From Cenococcum geophilum 1.58 (Eukaryota > Ascomycota > Dothideomycetes > Gloniales > Gloniaceae), in contig KV748258.1 of assembly GCA_001692895.1 (NCBI GenBank), positions 434,001-498,000 on the forward strand: a stretch of DNA of 64,000 nt, read 5' to 3'. A program made the translations under genes and the position numbers. The notes below the pieces were generated by a model that worked only from the letters and a program-made list of their open reading frames with translations, ran no database searches and was not told the DNA's origin. This document shows positions 32,629 to 43,699 of this stretch, piece after piece (position 1 is the stretch's first letter; each line of letters opens with the position of its first letter).

Positions 32629-33048
32629 TATTACGGACCTTATATTAACAGTAGTGCGACTATTAAGAATAGATATAAATGGGTTAGTTAAGATAGTATA
32701 GGAGGTACTGGAACCAATTAAGCTATGGGATAAAGGGTAGCTAAGTTATATAGCTAGTTACGTTATAAGTTCGGAACGTAGGAACGTGGGAATATAGGAA
32801 CGTAATATACTAACATACTAACGTACTAACGTACTAAACCCTTTACTATGGGGAGGAGTTATATATTTAAGGACACATGGTCTCTATAAATAGTTTTTCT
32901 TCTTTATAGTAAATCTTAGAATATAATTAGAGTTAATCTGTTAGGCAACCACTCTACTAGTTATTATTACGTTATTAACTTCTTATTTACCTATATACCT
33001 AGCCTATTAATAAGTCTACTATAGTTCCTGCTATAAGGCTTCGTTATA
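32629..33048 (+). repeat. 3' LTR of element B, 420 bp
   Basis: It starts TATTACGGACC (ancestral TGTTACGGACC) and ends CTTCGTTATA (ancestral CCGTTACA), with the E-family U5 segment AATTAGAGTTAATCTGTTAGGCAACCACTC. Short tandem GGAACGT and ACTAACGT units lie at 32776-32840. The next base pairs belong to a same-family LTR in the opposite direction. Confidence 0.88.
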
Positions 33049-33207
33049 TAAATCCTATATTCTAAACTTATAATATAATCCACTATATAACTTAGTTACC
33101 CCTTATTCTATAGTTTAACTAATTCTAGTACCTCCTGTGCTTTTACTATTAGTCTATTTATATCTCTTCTTAGTAACTCTACTACTGCTAATATAAGGTC
33201 CGTAATA
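33049..33207 (-). repeat. Partial LTR of element G (first ~159 bp of its 3' LTR)
   Basis: The complement starts TATTACGGACCTTATATTAG and tracks 32629-32790 of B's LTR, then ends abruptly at 33049. The pair forms an inverted repeat around 33048. The missing part may lie beyond B's far end, outside the window. Confidence 0.85.
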
Positions 33208-33329
33208 CTATCCCCCTCCTTTTTATCTTTATCCTTAAAGATATCTTATATCTCTAAGTTAACTATTAGAGGTATAGCATTCCCATCTTTAATTTAGTAA
33301 CCTTTATTATTCCTAATACCTTTTATTAG

Positions 33330-33960
33330 ATTCTCTATATCTAAGCGTTATACTTATATAATTTTAATAATTCTTTTACTGAGTAAAATTATGTCTCCTT
33401 ATTCTTATTATATAGAGAAGAAGTTAGTATATATTAGTATATATTATAATTACGGCTCTATCTAGTTACTAGCCTTTTTTCTATGCTAAGTATATATAAG
33501 TAAATATACAATTATCCTATAATATTTAATCCGTCTCTAACACTAAGTATATATATCTTATTAGTTTTTAAAGTCTCTAACTTCCTTATCTAATTTGTTA
33601 TAGGGTCCTATATTTAATCTACTATAGTAAAGCTTAATAAGGAGCTCTTACTAGCCCTAGATAAACTTTATCACTCTTATAAAGTAGAGTAAAAGGTTAT
33701 AGAAGCTTAGTAATAAGCTACTAAGACTTACCTAGCTATATCTATTTAGTTACTTTGTCTTAAAAAGGGTTATAAAAAGGTACGCTTTAAAGAGTTTCGC
33801 CTTATTAAGTAAGGTCTCCGTAAGCTTAAGGCTAATAAGACTAAAAAGGATTCTAATTAAATTAAGGCGGAAACAGCTAATATGCTAGTAGTGGATCCCT
33901 TAGATAATCCGGCTCGTCTATTACCTTTAACTAATCCCTTTATTTTTAGCTTCTCCTTAA
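33330..33960 (+). pseudogene. Antisense frame of element G (homologue of the B and E antisense frames)
   Basis: G is on the minus strand, so this frame is on plus. It reads YSYYIEKKLVYI near 33390-33430, a Tyr-rich relict corresponding to the Cys-rich part (FFYAKYI near 33477-33500, SNTKYIYLIS near 33537-33570), then a helical stretch, the basic GYKKVRFKEFRL at 33770-33806, and KLKANKTKKDSN near 33825-33860, with the tail NMLVVDPLDNPARLLPLTNP near 33880-33940. It lies between the polypurine tract (33208-33224) and chromodomain (about 33985-34130) as in B and E. Several TAA/TAG stops break it. Confidence 0.6.
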
Positions 33961-33979
33961 TATTATCTAACCCATTTTC

Positions 33980-34160
33980 TTTTAATACTTCTATACCTTT
34001 CCTATAGCGTTTTTTAGGTTCTATAGTAGTTCCTAGGTGGTTTTATTATAGCCTATCTACTTTACTTTATACTATATTTTATTATTAATGTTCTTATAAC
34101 CTATAATCTTTAAAACTTACTATTTATCTTCCTCTTATCCTCTATACGTGTCTTTCTTAT
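33980..34160 (-). pseudogene. Chromodomain of element G
   Basis: The complement reads a KVKxIGYNKTTxELL segment near 34020-34075 and the upstream KTYRG relict, matching B and E. Trp codons are stops. It lies next to the antisense frame. Confidence 0.78.
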
Positions 34161-34379
34161 AAACTAGTAGCTCTACGTTTCTATACGCTAGCTCTAGTAT
34201 TAAAATATGCTATATAGGGTAAATCTTCATTTTTACTAGTAAGTTAAGTCTGTACGTAACTTCTAAAATCTTAGCTATAATTTTAAATAGTCCTAGTCTA
34301 ACGTGATCTAACTTCTTACTTAGTTATTAACTCGTGAAATTCTTATATAATAGCTATACTTTATCCCCCTCTTTAAGAT

Positions 34380-35237
34380 CTAGTCCCTTAGATCTCTTAG
34401 CGTTATAGTACTTTTTTATCTTTTTTTATACTAATTTCGCTATAAAATAGAGGTCCTTATAAAGATTTATTAAAGTCTCCATTCTCTATTTACTATACCA
34501 TTTATTTTCTTTGCTTATTATAGTAATAACGATATTTTAGGCCTATACCCGTAATTTGCCTAAAATAGTAATATCTCTATACCTTTTTATAGTGTTATAT
34601 TATATATAAACTATATAACTAGTAATAGCAATACCCAATTATTCTATGTATAATTTAATCTTTCCGTCTGTCTGTCTGTCTATAGATAATATATAGTAAA
34701 AGTTGCTACTCTAACTCCCTATTCCGCTAAGAATATCTCCTAAAATACTACTATAAATCTTAAATCCCTATCTAATATAATCTTACTTAATACTCTATGT
34801 CTTATAAACACTTCTTTAATATAGATTCTAGCGACATTTTTTACTAAGATTTCTTTTATACATACTACAAAGTAGCCCTATTTAGTTAACTTGTCCACTA
34901 TTATAAGGATTATATTATACTCCGATCCAGTAATAGGATCTTTTAACTTTAGCAACTTTATAATAAAGTCCTATAATATTGTTTCCTATAGTCTTTCTAG
35001 TACTTTAATAGGTTGTAATTTTCTATATAGCCTATACCTTATTAGCTTATTTCTCTAGCAATCTAAATATTCCTTTATAACTTTTCTTGCTAAGCCCTAG
35101 ATTCTATAAATAATATACTATTCCTAAAGTCTTAACACTAAGCCTATTACTCTATTATATCCCTATATTATTCTCTTATAGAAATCTTTAATAAATTTTC
35201 TACTATTCCCCTTAGAATATACATATTTATTCTCTAC
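34380..35237 (-). pseudogene. Integrase of element G, cut by H
   Basis: On the complement: DKLTKxGYFVVCIKEILVKN near 34840-34890 and IISDRDLRFIVVF near 34730-34790 correspond to the core of B and E integrase; the zinc-binding part lies at about 35010-35130. H splits the frame at TCTAC (35233-35237). Stops are frequent. Confidence 0.82.
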
Positions 35238-35420
35238 TGTAACCAACTACCAGTACTATATCAAAATGTCATTTGTCTCACTAGTGTACTACCTTGTTTT
35301 AGTTGCCTAGCCCTTAACTCGCTTACCAACTCGGTCTACTTTTTATGTATTTATACCACTTAATTTCTATAGATTTATAATTAAGTTACTTATTTAATTT
35401 ACTACGCTGCAAAGCTTATA
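35238..35420 (+). repeat. 5' LTR of element H, 183 bp
   Basis: It begins TGTAACCAAC and ends AAAGCTTATA (ancestral ACA). It matches 37982-38163. From 35421 to about 35780 lies the leader with repeated CCAGTYTACTA/CTACAGACAAC phrases and no readable gene. Confidence 0.92.
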
Positions 35421-35779
35421 GTTATAAGCCTGGCCTACCTACCGTACTATATCTAATCTATACATTTAGCGCTTACTAAGCTATTAATCTACTACCTTTG
35501 CAAGTGTCTTAAGCTTCTTTAAATATTAAACCAGTCTACTATAGACAACTAGTATACTACGAGAACCAGTTTACTACAATAACCAGTTTACTACAGACGC
35601 TCTACCAACTAGTCTATAGCCATTACGCTATAGGCAACCAACACTACAACTAGTCTACAGCTATTAGCTGTAGATAATCTCTACTAGATATTAAACGAAC
35701 GGACGATTGACCTTAACTAACGACTGTACCCGACCGACGAACGAACCGTCTAATTAAATCGAAAGTTTGGAACGTTAAA

Positions 35780-36900
35780 ATAAGGTTTTCGCTAAGCCAC
35801 TAATTGGACCCTGCCTAACCCTATAAATTCTAAAAGTAACAACTATAAACGAATTAAAAGTTAACCTTATCCTCAACTAGCCATCTAATTAGATTTAATA
35901 GTTCTTTGTTATTTAAAACACAGCCAAAACTAATAAGGTATGGCAGTATGTTAACCTAGCTAAAAAGAAAGACAAGCTTCTAAAGCTAGAACTACCAAAT
36001 TGGCCCTTACTAAAGGACGTACTACCTACGGCTATATTAATAGCTTAGCTAGATCAACACCAACTTATAGCCTATAATTAACTATACGCTAAATATAAGG
36101 ACGATCTATAAATACACTAGAAGCGAAAATAGGCTATAAACGATATTAGTAACTATATTGTTCGCACCACATTAGTAGCCTACCTTCCCCTTATTAACGG
36201 CCTTAATACGGTATACAAACGGCTTTAAGCATTAAAGACTGCATTAGCCCCTACTACCTTAGGTTAAAAGTATAACGTCCTTAATTAATATATGGCTTTA
36301 AAAGCCTATAATATAACACAGAGCATTAATAAATAGTTAAACAGCTAGCGGAATATCTATAAGCTTGTGGAATAATTGGAGCTATTAAACGTATAGGGGT
36401 TTAGGGCACACTACGATTTCGTTCGGGCTATTAAGCCCATTTCTTCTAGCTTTATAGGAGCTCTAGAAGTAGACCTTATTAGGAAAAAACAGAAGGACAA
36501 AGCCGCACTATCTATTATTAACCTAATTAAAGAATTTAAAGAGCACTACCGCATGCAGTAGGTGTCCTCTACTACCACTGCTAATAGCTCCGCCTTTGCA
36601 ACCCTTTAAAATAATTCCAATTTAGATTCTAATTCCGATATATAATAGTATAAGAAATGTATATACGGCCTTATACATTAATACGGCAACTACTATTATA
36701 TCATTAAATATAAGCGCCCTTAAGGATGGAAACCAAGGCCAGATATTTAAAAGAAAATAGATAAAATAATCTCGTCTATACCTTGGGTTAGACCTATAAT
36801 TAAATTAATTTAAAAAGAAGAATAGGAAGTAAAGAATAATTAGAAGAATATAGAATTTATAATTAATTTTAACTCCAAAACCTTACCTTCTACAACACCG
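35780..36900 (+). pseudogene. gag remnant of element H
   Basis: Readable parts include KLNGSNYxxW-like sequence near 35870-35960, WLNSWRNIYKLVEQLELLN relict near 36340-36390, and a domain end followed by the decayed knuckle near 36655-36710 (KKCIYGLIHxYGNYYYIIK; one Cys intact, others Tyr). The arrangement matches the UBN2/Copia-type Gag families. It is split by many stops. Confidence 0.68.
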
Positions 36901-36929
36901 ACCAGCTATACTGCTGTATTTAGTACTAG

Positions 36930-37340
36930 TTAAACTCTATTTAAACTCTAGAATACCTAGATACTTAACCCTAGCGTAAATATACACGTCTGCAATAATA
37001 AAGAAGACTTTACCTTCTCCTACCTAGCAGCAGAAGACGGTTACCTAAATACTAGTAGAAATTTTGAAAAAATATAAGCTTATGGAACAGTAATAATTAC
37101 CGTTAATACACCTAATGGGAAGTTAAAAATAAAGCTATCCTATATAGCATTGGTACCTACCATATTTATAAATATTATAGCACTATTAAGGGCTATTACT
37201 AACGATATCTATTTCGACTTAGGACGGAACTTGCTATACTATCTAGTAATAGGCGAAATAGTCTACTATATAAAATAACTAGGGGGCCACTGGGCGCTAA
37301 TGTACAGAGAGCCTATAAATTCCCTAGAATTAACCAAATT
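36930..37340 (+). pseudogene. Copia protease and pre-integrase segment of element H
   Basis: HVCNNKEDFTFS near 36982-37020 follows the usual DSGAxxHVCN active-site strand. ITVNTPNGKLKIKLSYIALV near 37095-37155 and NIIALLRAITNDIYFDLGRN near 37170-37230 match the Copia protease end. IVYYIKxLGGHWALMYREP near 37258-37315 is the pre-integrase lead. The expected integrase does not follow. Confidence 0.78.
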
Positions 37341-37981
37341 AGTATTTTTAACCCTTAAGAGATACTAGCCTATATTGGTACTAGATCCGCCTATATTAGC
37401 ACTAGTTATAATAACCGCGACGCTACTAAATATAATATCTATATCGTTACTAGAGTTACCAAATATATTGCAGCTGGTAGCTTACGCGAGGACCTGTTAA
37501 AGATATAAGAGGCAATTTAAATTAGGTAATAAGCTTTATAAGCACCTAAGAGAGAGCTATATATATAGCTAGCAGTAATAAGAGACTAGGCTAAATATAA
37601 TGGCTATATCTAAAGTCTTACCATATTAAACAACGTTACTATCTCTTAACTAGAATTAAACGACTGCCTTAAATATAGATTAAACTACTACACCATAAGG
37701 ACTTTAAGACGATAACTTAGATATAATTGAAGTAATTCCTACCCAGCTAAGCAGTTTATCAGAACCGCTTTAAATACTAATAAAATCTTAGCCAAACCCT
37801 CTACCGATGGCCTTACTAAGATCTATTATAATATTCACAATATCTATAATACTTACAATATCCGCAATATCTTTATAATTACCCTACTCCTAAAGTATAT
37901 CTAAATTTCCTATTTTAGTACAATTCTCTACCTTTATTTGTTTTCTATAGCTTTAACTATACTATTAAATCTAGGGGGGTG
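37341..37981 (+). other. Remainder of element H without recognisable coding content
   Basis: This stretch is TA-rich with short phrases such as ACAATATCTATAATACTTACAATATCCGC (as dispersed repeats near 37835-37880), and ends with the polypurine tract at 37973-37981. No integrase or RT motif was found on either strand. Confidence 0.6.
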
Positions 37982-38163
37982 TGTAACTGACTACCGGTAC
38001 CATATTAAAACGTTATTTATCTCACTAACGTACCACCTTGTTTTAGTTGCCTAGCCCTTAACTCGCTTACCGACTTAGTCTACTTTTATGTATTTATATC
38101 ACTTGATTTCTATAGATTTACAATTAAGTTACTTATTTAATTCACCACACTGTAAAGCTTACA
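37982..38163 (+). repeat. 3' LTR of element H, 182 bp
   Basis: It begins TGTAACTGAC and ends AAAGCTTACA, followed by the TSD TCTAC. Its differences from the 5' LTR are mostly transitions. Confidence 0.92.
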
Positions 38164-38168
38164 TCTAC

Positions 38169-39361
38169 TTATACCAGTCTATTTTTAGGTCCTTAGATTA
38201 TACCTCTTAAATCCTTTTTATCTAATCGCTTTCCAGTAACTCGTACTCTTAAGTTACTATAATCTTAGGATAATTATACCTAATTAATCCGTTACTATTC
38301 TTGCGTAGTATTACCCCTAATAGCTTTTTATTATTTTATAGTTTAGCCTTTCTACTTAATGCGTCTGCTCTCGTATTCTTAGTGCCTTTAGTATACTAAA
38401 TCTTAAAATAATATTCTTTAAGCATCTCTACCTATCTAACTTGTTTTTAATTAAGTTCTTTTATTATTAGGAACCTTATTAGGTTCTTATAATCCATTTT
38501 AACTATAAATAGTTTTTCTATACCTTATAAGAATACNCTTTATTCTTTAAGTGCTATAACTATACCTAATAACTCCTTATTATAGATGTTGTAGTTTAAC
38601 TCTAGTAGTATTACCTTTTAACTATAATATGTTACTAGATGCTATGCGTCCTTATACTTCTATAGTAAGTATACCCCTAATATAAGGTCTAATGCATCTG
38701 TTTCTATAATTATCTCTAATCCTAGTTAATAGATTTTAAGGACTAGTTCCTAAGTAAATAACTCCTTAAGTTTCTTAAATAACTTTATTTATTTACTTCC
38801 CTATACCTATAGTTCCTCTTTCTTTATAAGCCTAGTAAAGGGTTTAATATTCTTTAACTACTATACTATAAACCTCCTATAGTAGTTGTAAACCCCTAAA
38901 AATAACCTTAATTACGTTACGTTCTCTAGTTCTTACTAACCTACTATAGCTTTTATCTTCTTTACATCTATACTAATATAACCTAGTTTAATAATAAATT
39001 TAATAAAATCGGTCTTCCTAGTAAAGAACTCGTATTTCTTAATTGCTACTAGCATCTATTCTTCTTATAGTCTCTTTAAAACCCATTTAACGTATTCTCT
39101 ATATTCTTCCTTAGTTATTAAGTAAATAATAATGTCGTTAAGATATACAATAATAAACTTATTAAGGTATTCCCCTAACACGCTATTAATTCGCTTTTAG
39201 AACGTCGCTAGTGTATTTATAAGCCTAAATTATATAACTAATAGCTTATATAGTCCTTCCTTTAACCTAAAGGCTACCTTCTATTTATCGCCTTCCTTAA
39301 TTCTAATCTAGTAGTACGCCTATCTTAGATCTATCTTTGTAAAGATTTACGTATTACCTAT
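38169..39361 (-). pseudogene. RNase H and reverse transcriptase of element G (RT continues at 59974)
   Basis: The complement gives the RNase H motifs (NYNIYNKELLGIVIAL near 38540-38590; FKIxYTKGTKNTRADALSR near 38350-38410), RT thumb (FLGVYNYYRRFIVxxLKNIKP near 38850-38910), the catalytic VYLNDIIIYLI near 39122-39150 and FQKRINSVLGEYLNKFIIV near 39160-39200. F cuts it at CCTAT (39357-39361). Matches to E are residue by residue. Confidence 0.87.
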
Positions 39362-39525
39362 TATCACGGCACTGACCTATCTTATACTGTTTCCTACTGT
39401 TGGCTGGCCCACCACTAGCGCCTTAGCGGCTGGCCCTACTATTTATATACGATACCCCTTTCGCCTCTTCTCCTCTTTATACCATAACATAGTTATTTAG
39501 TCTACTTTACTACAGCACTATAACA
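39362..39525 (+). repeat. 5' LTR of element F, 164 bp
   Basis: It starts TATCACGGCACTGACC and ends CACTATAACA. It contains the U3 to R core CTATTTATATACG followed by TCTTCTCCTCTTTATACCA. The leader 39526-39759 follows, with a repeated CCTTAGYATAG phrase (39650-39690) and no gene. Confidence 0.92.
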
Positions 39526-39759
39526 GTTTATAGTATCTCCTCCTGCGCCCTATCGCAATCTTTATCTTCCTAGTTTACCGCCTCTATCTATAGTCTTTGT
39601 TTTTCCTAGTATAATCGCGACCTAGCGCGACTAATAACACTATACTACAGTCTTAGCATAGCCTTAGTATAGCCTTAGCATAGTCCCAGACAGTCTTAAT
39701 AACCTTAGTATTACAGTCAGCCTTATAAGATTTTAATTGCCCTACCTAGATCCCTTAGA

Positions 39760-40594
39760 ATGGGCGACTAAAATATAAATAACACCCCGTTAATAAATAT
39801 ATGCGAAGCACTTACCTGCCTCTTTAATACTACCTACACTAATATTACCTGGGCGATTAGGAACGGTTTTAAGTACCCTAAGGACCTTAATATAGAAGAA
39901 ACCTTTTAGCACTTCTCTATATATATAACCTTTTTAACTAGCGTTAAGAGCGGTCTTTAAACGGTCTATAATAAAGGTTAAACTGTAAAGTCCTAACTTA
40001 AAGAAGCTCAGCATAGAATTAACTCCCTTATGACGCCTAAACTATATATACAATAATATAAATAGTAAGCTTTTGCATATATTAAGACTATATAAAGTCT
40101 AAGCTCTTAGATCGCTATCCTTACTTAAGCTATTGCTGATAAGAACATAAACCCTATAACTAGCTCCCCTCTTCTAGCTAAGCCCTATAGGAAAAAGCAT
40201 AAAGCAAAAGATCTAACCCCATTTAACGGCAAGGGATCACTAATTAAAAAGTAAGAAAATTTTAAAATATAGGAAATAAAGATCTAAGGTGTTTTCTAGA
40301 GGGATATAAAGTGCTTTAAGACCCTAATAGACGAAGTCCTCTATATATTAGACATGCTAATAGATAAGGCCTATAACTATATTAAATATGGCCTTAATAT
40401 GCTACGTATATACCCGAATAATCTAAGTAAATAGACCTTTTCTAACTAAGAATTTATGTTTATATATATAAGAAGATACTATAAGACTATAGATATAACC
40501 CAAGCGGCTAAAAATAAGTTAGATACTTTATATTAAGGTAAGCGTAACTACTAGTCCTAGAAAGTAGAGCTTAATAAGTTAATAATTAAAGTAA
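39760..40594 (+). pseudogene. gag N-terminal part of element F
   Basis: ATG at 39760 opens MGDxNINNTPLINICEALTC, followed by NITWAIRNGFKYPKDLNIEE near 39842-39900 and a helical Gag. It is interrupted by S2 at 40594 and resumes at 41551. Several RIP stops. Confidence 0.7.
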
Positions 40595-41537
40595 GGGCTC
40601 GACGAAATCGGCCTCTGCACCTCCACGCGGTGGAGCCCGGGAACCTGGCAGCTACTATTGATGTTCCATTTAGATTGTGTCAATAGACTACCAGAGCAAA
40701 CGCAGAGACGTGTGTACGGCTGCGCAGCGCCTACGCAGCGACGTGGTGGTGGTGGTGTGAAAATTTTTCACTAGGGGGTAAGCCCCAGCAAAAAGTTTAA
40801 ACATAGCTACCACGTCTATTATACACGTTCGGTCATTTAAATTAACAAGCAATTATCCCTCCGGCGTACCCCCTCCCTCCTATAAATACTACATATACCG
40901 CGCAGCACCCACATATACGCGAACAATCCGCGCCCTAAGCGTAGCAAAGGCCCCCCATTTTAACATTACCTAGTAACCTGGGTATCTAGTTATAAGGACT
41001 AGTCCCCCCTATTAAATACTAGAGCGTCCTCCTATACCTCACGAATAGGTGTAAGGGCCTGGGTTTAGGCCCTAGGGCTTAAGCAATACCAAGTCATATA
41101 CACCCCGTTGTAGAAACCTTTTGATAGAGGAATGGATAAGAGACCTTAGTATGCAGGCCCGGGCGGAGCGCAAGCGTCATTATTAGGAGATATTTATAGG
41201 AGACTTGGAAAAGGAGCTAGGGACAGGCACACGACTTTATATAGGCAATACATAAGCGTGGCAAATTGGTTTAAGTGGCAGACGGGGCAAGACAGGCATT
41301 TTAGACACTTTCCCGCGTAAGGGGAAAGTCTCGGAGTAGTAACCTGACGGTGTTTTTCCTCCCGTTAATGTAGTACGGATGCTATCTGGAAGTATTACCT
41401 CTCACGTCTCCCCTAGAGGTTTTTTGTTCACCTAAAAAATGGGGTTTTTCTCTATAAATAAGGAGGTTTTTTCCCATAGGAATTAGTCTATGTGGACCCA
41501 TTAGGGGGACCAGGTCAGACGGTAAATTGAATCTTAT
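40595..41537 (+). mobile_element. S2: second SINE-like retroposon, 943 bp, in element F gag
   Basis: S2 is flanked by a perfect 13-bp duplication, ATAATTAAAGTAA, at 40582-40594 and 41538-41550. It begins GGGCTCGACGAAATCGG and ends near CAGACGGTAAATTGAATCTT. It shares ordered blocks with S1 but diverges strongly in between. It has higher GC than its host. No reading frame, LTR or TIR is visible. Long variable TSDs point to mobilisation by a LINE-type machinery; no LINE was seen in this window. Confidence 0.78.
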
Positions 41538-41550
41538 ATAATTAAAGTAA

Positions 41551-42140
41551 ATAAGACTAAGGGATAAAAGGTGGATTTACTTAGGAAGAATATTTCCCCT
41601 AAAATAAAGGACCTAGCCCTTACCCTTAGTTATAAGATTAATGATGCTAACTATAAGGGCTGGAGTAAGCAAATAGATATATTCGCCTATAACCTATAAA
41701 ACTATACCTACTATACTAAGCTAAATGCCGCTAAGCTAAATACCGCTAGCGGATATTAACCTGTATTACCTAATAATAATACCTTAGTACTAGCACTATA
41801 GAATAACCTAATAAACCTTAACGCCGTTAAATTTGGCGGTAGTAGTAGTAGCCTCCCTAATAACGTCTAAAGATATTATATAGATAATAAACTCTGTATA
41901 GCATATAGCCAATCTAGCCACTAGAAAGATGCTTATAACCCCTAAATAAACCTAAATCCCCTTCTAATACTACTGCGCTAACCCCCTCCTAGCCGCGGTG
42001 GATTTTTTAGTAGAGGGGATAGTAATTAAGGCGGTAACTAAGGATAAGAACGTGGGTTTGGATATGAAGACCTACCCCTATAATTTTCCCCCCTAATATA
42101 GCCCTAGCCGATAGTCCTGTACACAAACTATAGATAAATA
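41551..42140 (+). pseudogene. gag C-terminal part of element F
   Basis: It continues after S2 with DKTKGxKVDLLRKNISPKIK-like sequence and later a Gly/Arg/Asn-rich stretch (RGGNQGSNRGFGYED near 42015-42070), typical of the basic tail after a Gypsy capsid. No intact zinc knuckle was read. Confidence 0.62.
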
Positions 42141-42449
42141 CTCCGTACTACTACTAAATATAAGACCGGCTATATTATTGGAGAAGTACCCCCTAGCATA
42201 TATACACTGTTAGAGACTAATATATTAGGACACACTAGCTAAAACTATAGCTACTAGCTAAGCCCTATAATCTAGTTATTAAAAGGCTAACCCTTAGACT
42301 AAGTTACCTTTAAGGGTTAGAACTATATAGGGAGGAGGATAAAAGGATTAGATTTATACTACTAGATTAGTTAAACCTTATTTTAAGCTAGCTAGCACTT
42401 AACCTTAGAATAGCAAATAATAATAGAAATGCCATTCTTATCTAGACTT

Positions 42450-42800
42450 ATCTCTTCTTACCGTGTAACCTACTCCTAGAAGTCTTTATTAAAATATTAA
42501 GCCTTATTAATAGTGGTAGTATAGCACCAGCGTTTATAGACAAAGACTCGCTTATAAAAAAGCATAATATTATAATAAAAAGACTCCTAGTCCTAAAACT
42601 ACTCTGCCTTACTAACGGACTCCCATCTAGCTTTATTACCCATTACTTTATAATAAAAATAATAATCGGCTACTATACAGAATCTATGCTTTTCTATATT
42701 ATAAAGTTATTACCCTTAATACTAGTAATTCTTAAAATGCCCTGGCTTAAAAAGCATAACTTAAGAATAGACTTCCCCGTTCTAAAGCTTAAGTTTAACT
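42450..42800 (+). pseudogene. Retropepsin domain of element F
   Basis: ALINSGSIAPAFIDKDSLIK relict near 42505-42560 (ancestral LIDSGSTAxAFID), then MLFYIIKLLPLILVILKMPW near 42690-42745 and LKKHNLRIDFP near 42748-42780, the W-L-x-x-HNP-x-ID pattern that ends Gypsy proteases. Confidence 0.8.
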
Positions 42801-43699
42801 CTAATTACTATACCTATAACTATCTCCTATAGTGTATCCCTAACTATAACCGAGTAGCACTATATAGACGTATTATACGGCTAATGCTTAGATACCGTTA
42901 GCTAATAGTAAAAGAGGTACCTAATACTAGCGAGCTAATATATGCAGTAAACGAAGCGGAGATTCTAGAAGATTAGACCACTGCCCCGCCCCTAAGAATA
43001 TAAATACCGCTAGAACTATAAGTCCCCTATATATACCCGCTTAACCTAGGCTAGCTAATAAGACATTTAACTCTAAGTTATTTACTATACGTATACGCGA
43101 CCATACGTATAATAGCTAAAGGCGTTATATCTAAGACCGAAACCAGAGCAATTAAGACCTCCCCCTTATAACGCCTAACTTTATACCTATCTTCTACGCG
43201 TACTATATAGGGCCACCGCCTTATTTCCGCCCCCCTAGGCCAACTAAGCTATGCTAGCCTAGCCGTAGCACTAGAGAACCAGATACGCCCCAACCTAGAT
43301 AACATTAGATGCACTTATGCTATTAATTTTACCTAGTTCTATAAATAAAAAGACGTAAAGGTAATAAGGATCTATATAGCGGAGCTAGTAGAACTATTTA
43401 AATAAGAAGAGCATTAATAGCTACTTAAAGAGCTGCCTATAGGCCTAATAGAAGTACTAAACCTATTAGAAAGGTCTTTCCGTTAGCTAGTAGAAGGTAA
43501 CTATATAATAGAGGAAGCCTATAAAGCGCTACCCCTTTATTTCTATAACTTCCTTAAAATAAACCTAAAAACTAAGTCTAAGTTCCTATACTAAAAGATA
43601 GTTAATACTAATATTAAAAAATTCCTAAAAGGCAAACCAGGATTAACCTATAAAGACATTTTATAATGCTTACTAAAAGAGTTCCATAAATATATTAAA

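Larger units (their letters stand above)
11612..33048 (+). mobile_element. Element B: Ty3/Gypsy chromovirus (family B/E/G), 5' part outside window, split by S1 and C
   Basis: The pieces 11612-13213, 14245-15806 and 29792-33048 align in order with the undivided element E (about 45985-52525). They carry the gag knuckle, a long spacer, protease, RT, RNase H, integrase, chromodomain, an antisense frame, the polypurine tract and a 420-bp LTR (32629-33048). The insertions are S1 (14-bp TSD) and C (5-bp TSD ATTAG). The 5' part lies left of element A, beyond the window. B abuts 159 bp of a same-family LTR in reverse orientation (element G). All coding parts carry RIP-type stops. Confidence 0.9.
35238..38163 (+). 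mobile_element. Element H: short Ty1/Copia-like element with gag and protease only, 2926 bp
   Basis: LTRs are at 35238-35420 (183 bp) and 37982-38163 (182 bp), with TSD TCTAC at 35233-35237 and 38164-38168. The polypurine tract AGGGGGGTG precedes the 3' LTR. Only gag and the protease/pre-integrase portion are seen. Integrase, RT and RNase H are absent and the space left (37340-37981) is too short for them. It must have depended on proteins from another Copia element. RIP-type stops are present throughout. Confidence 0.9.
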
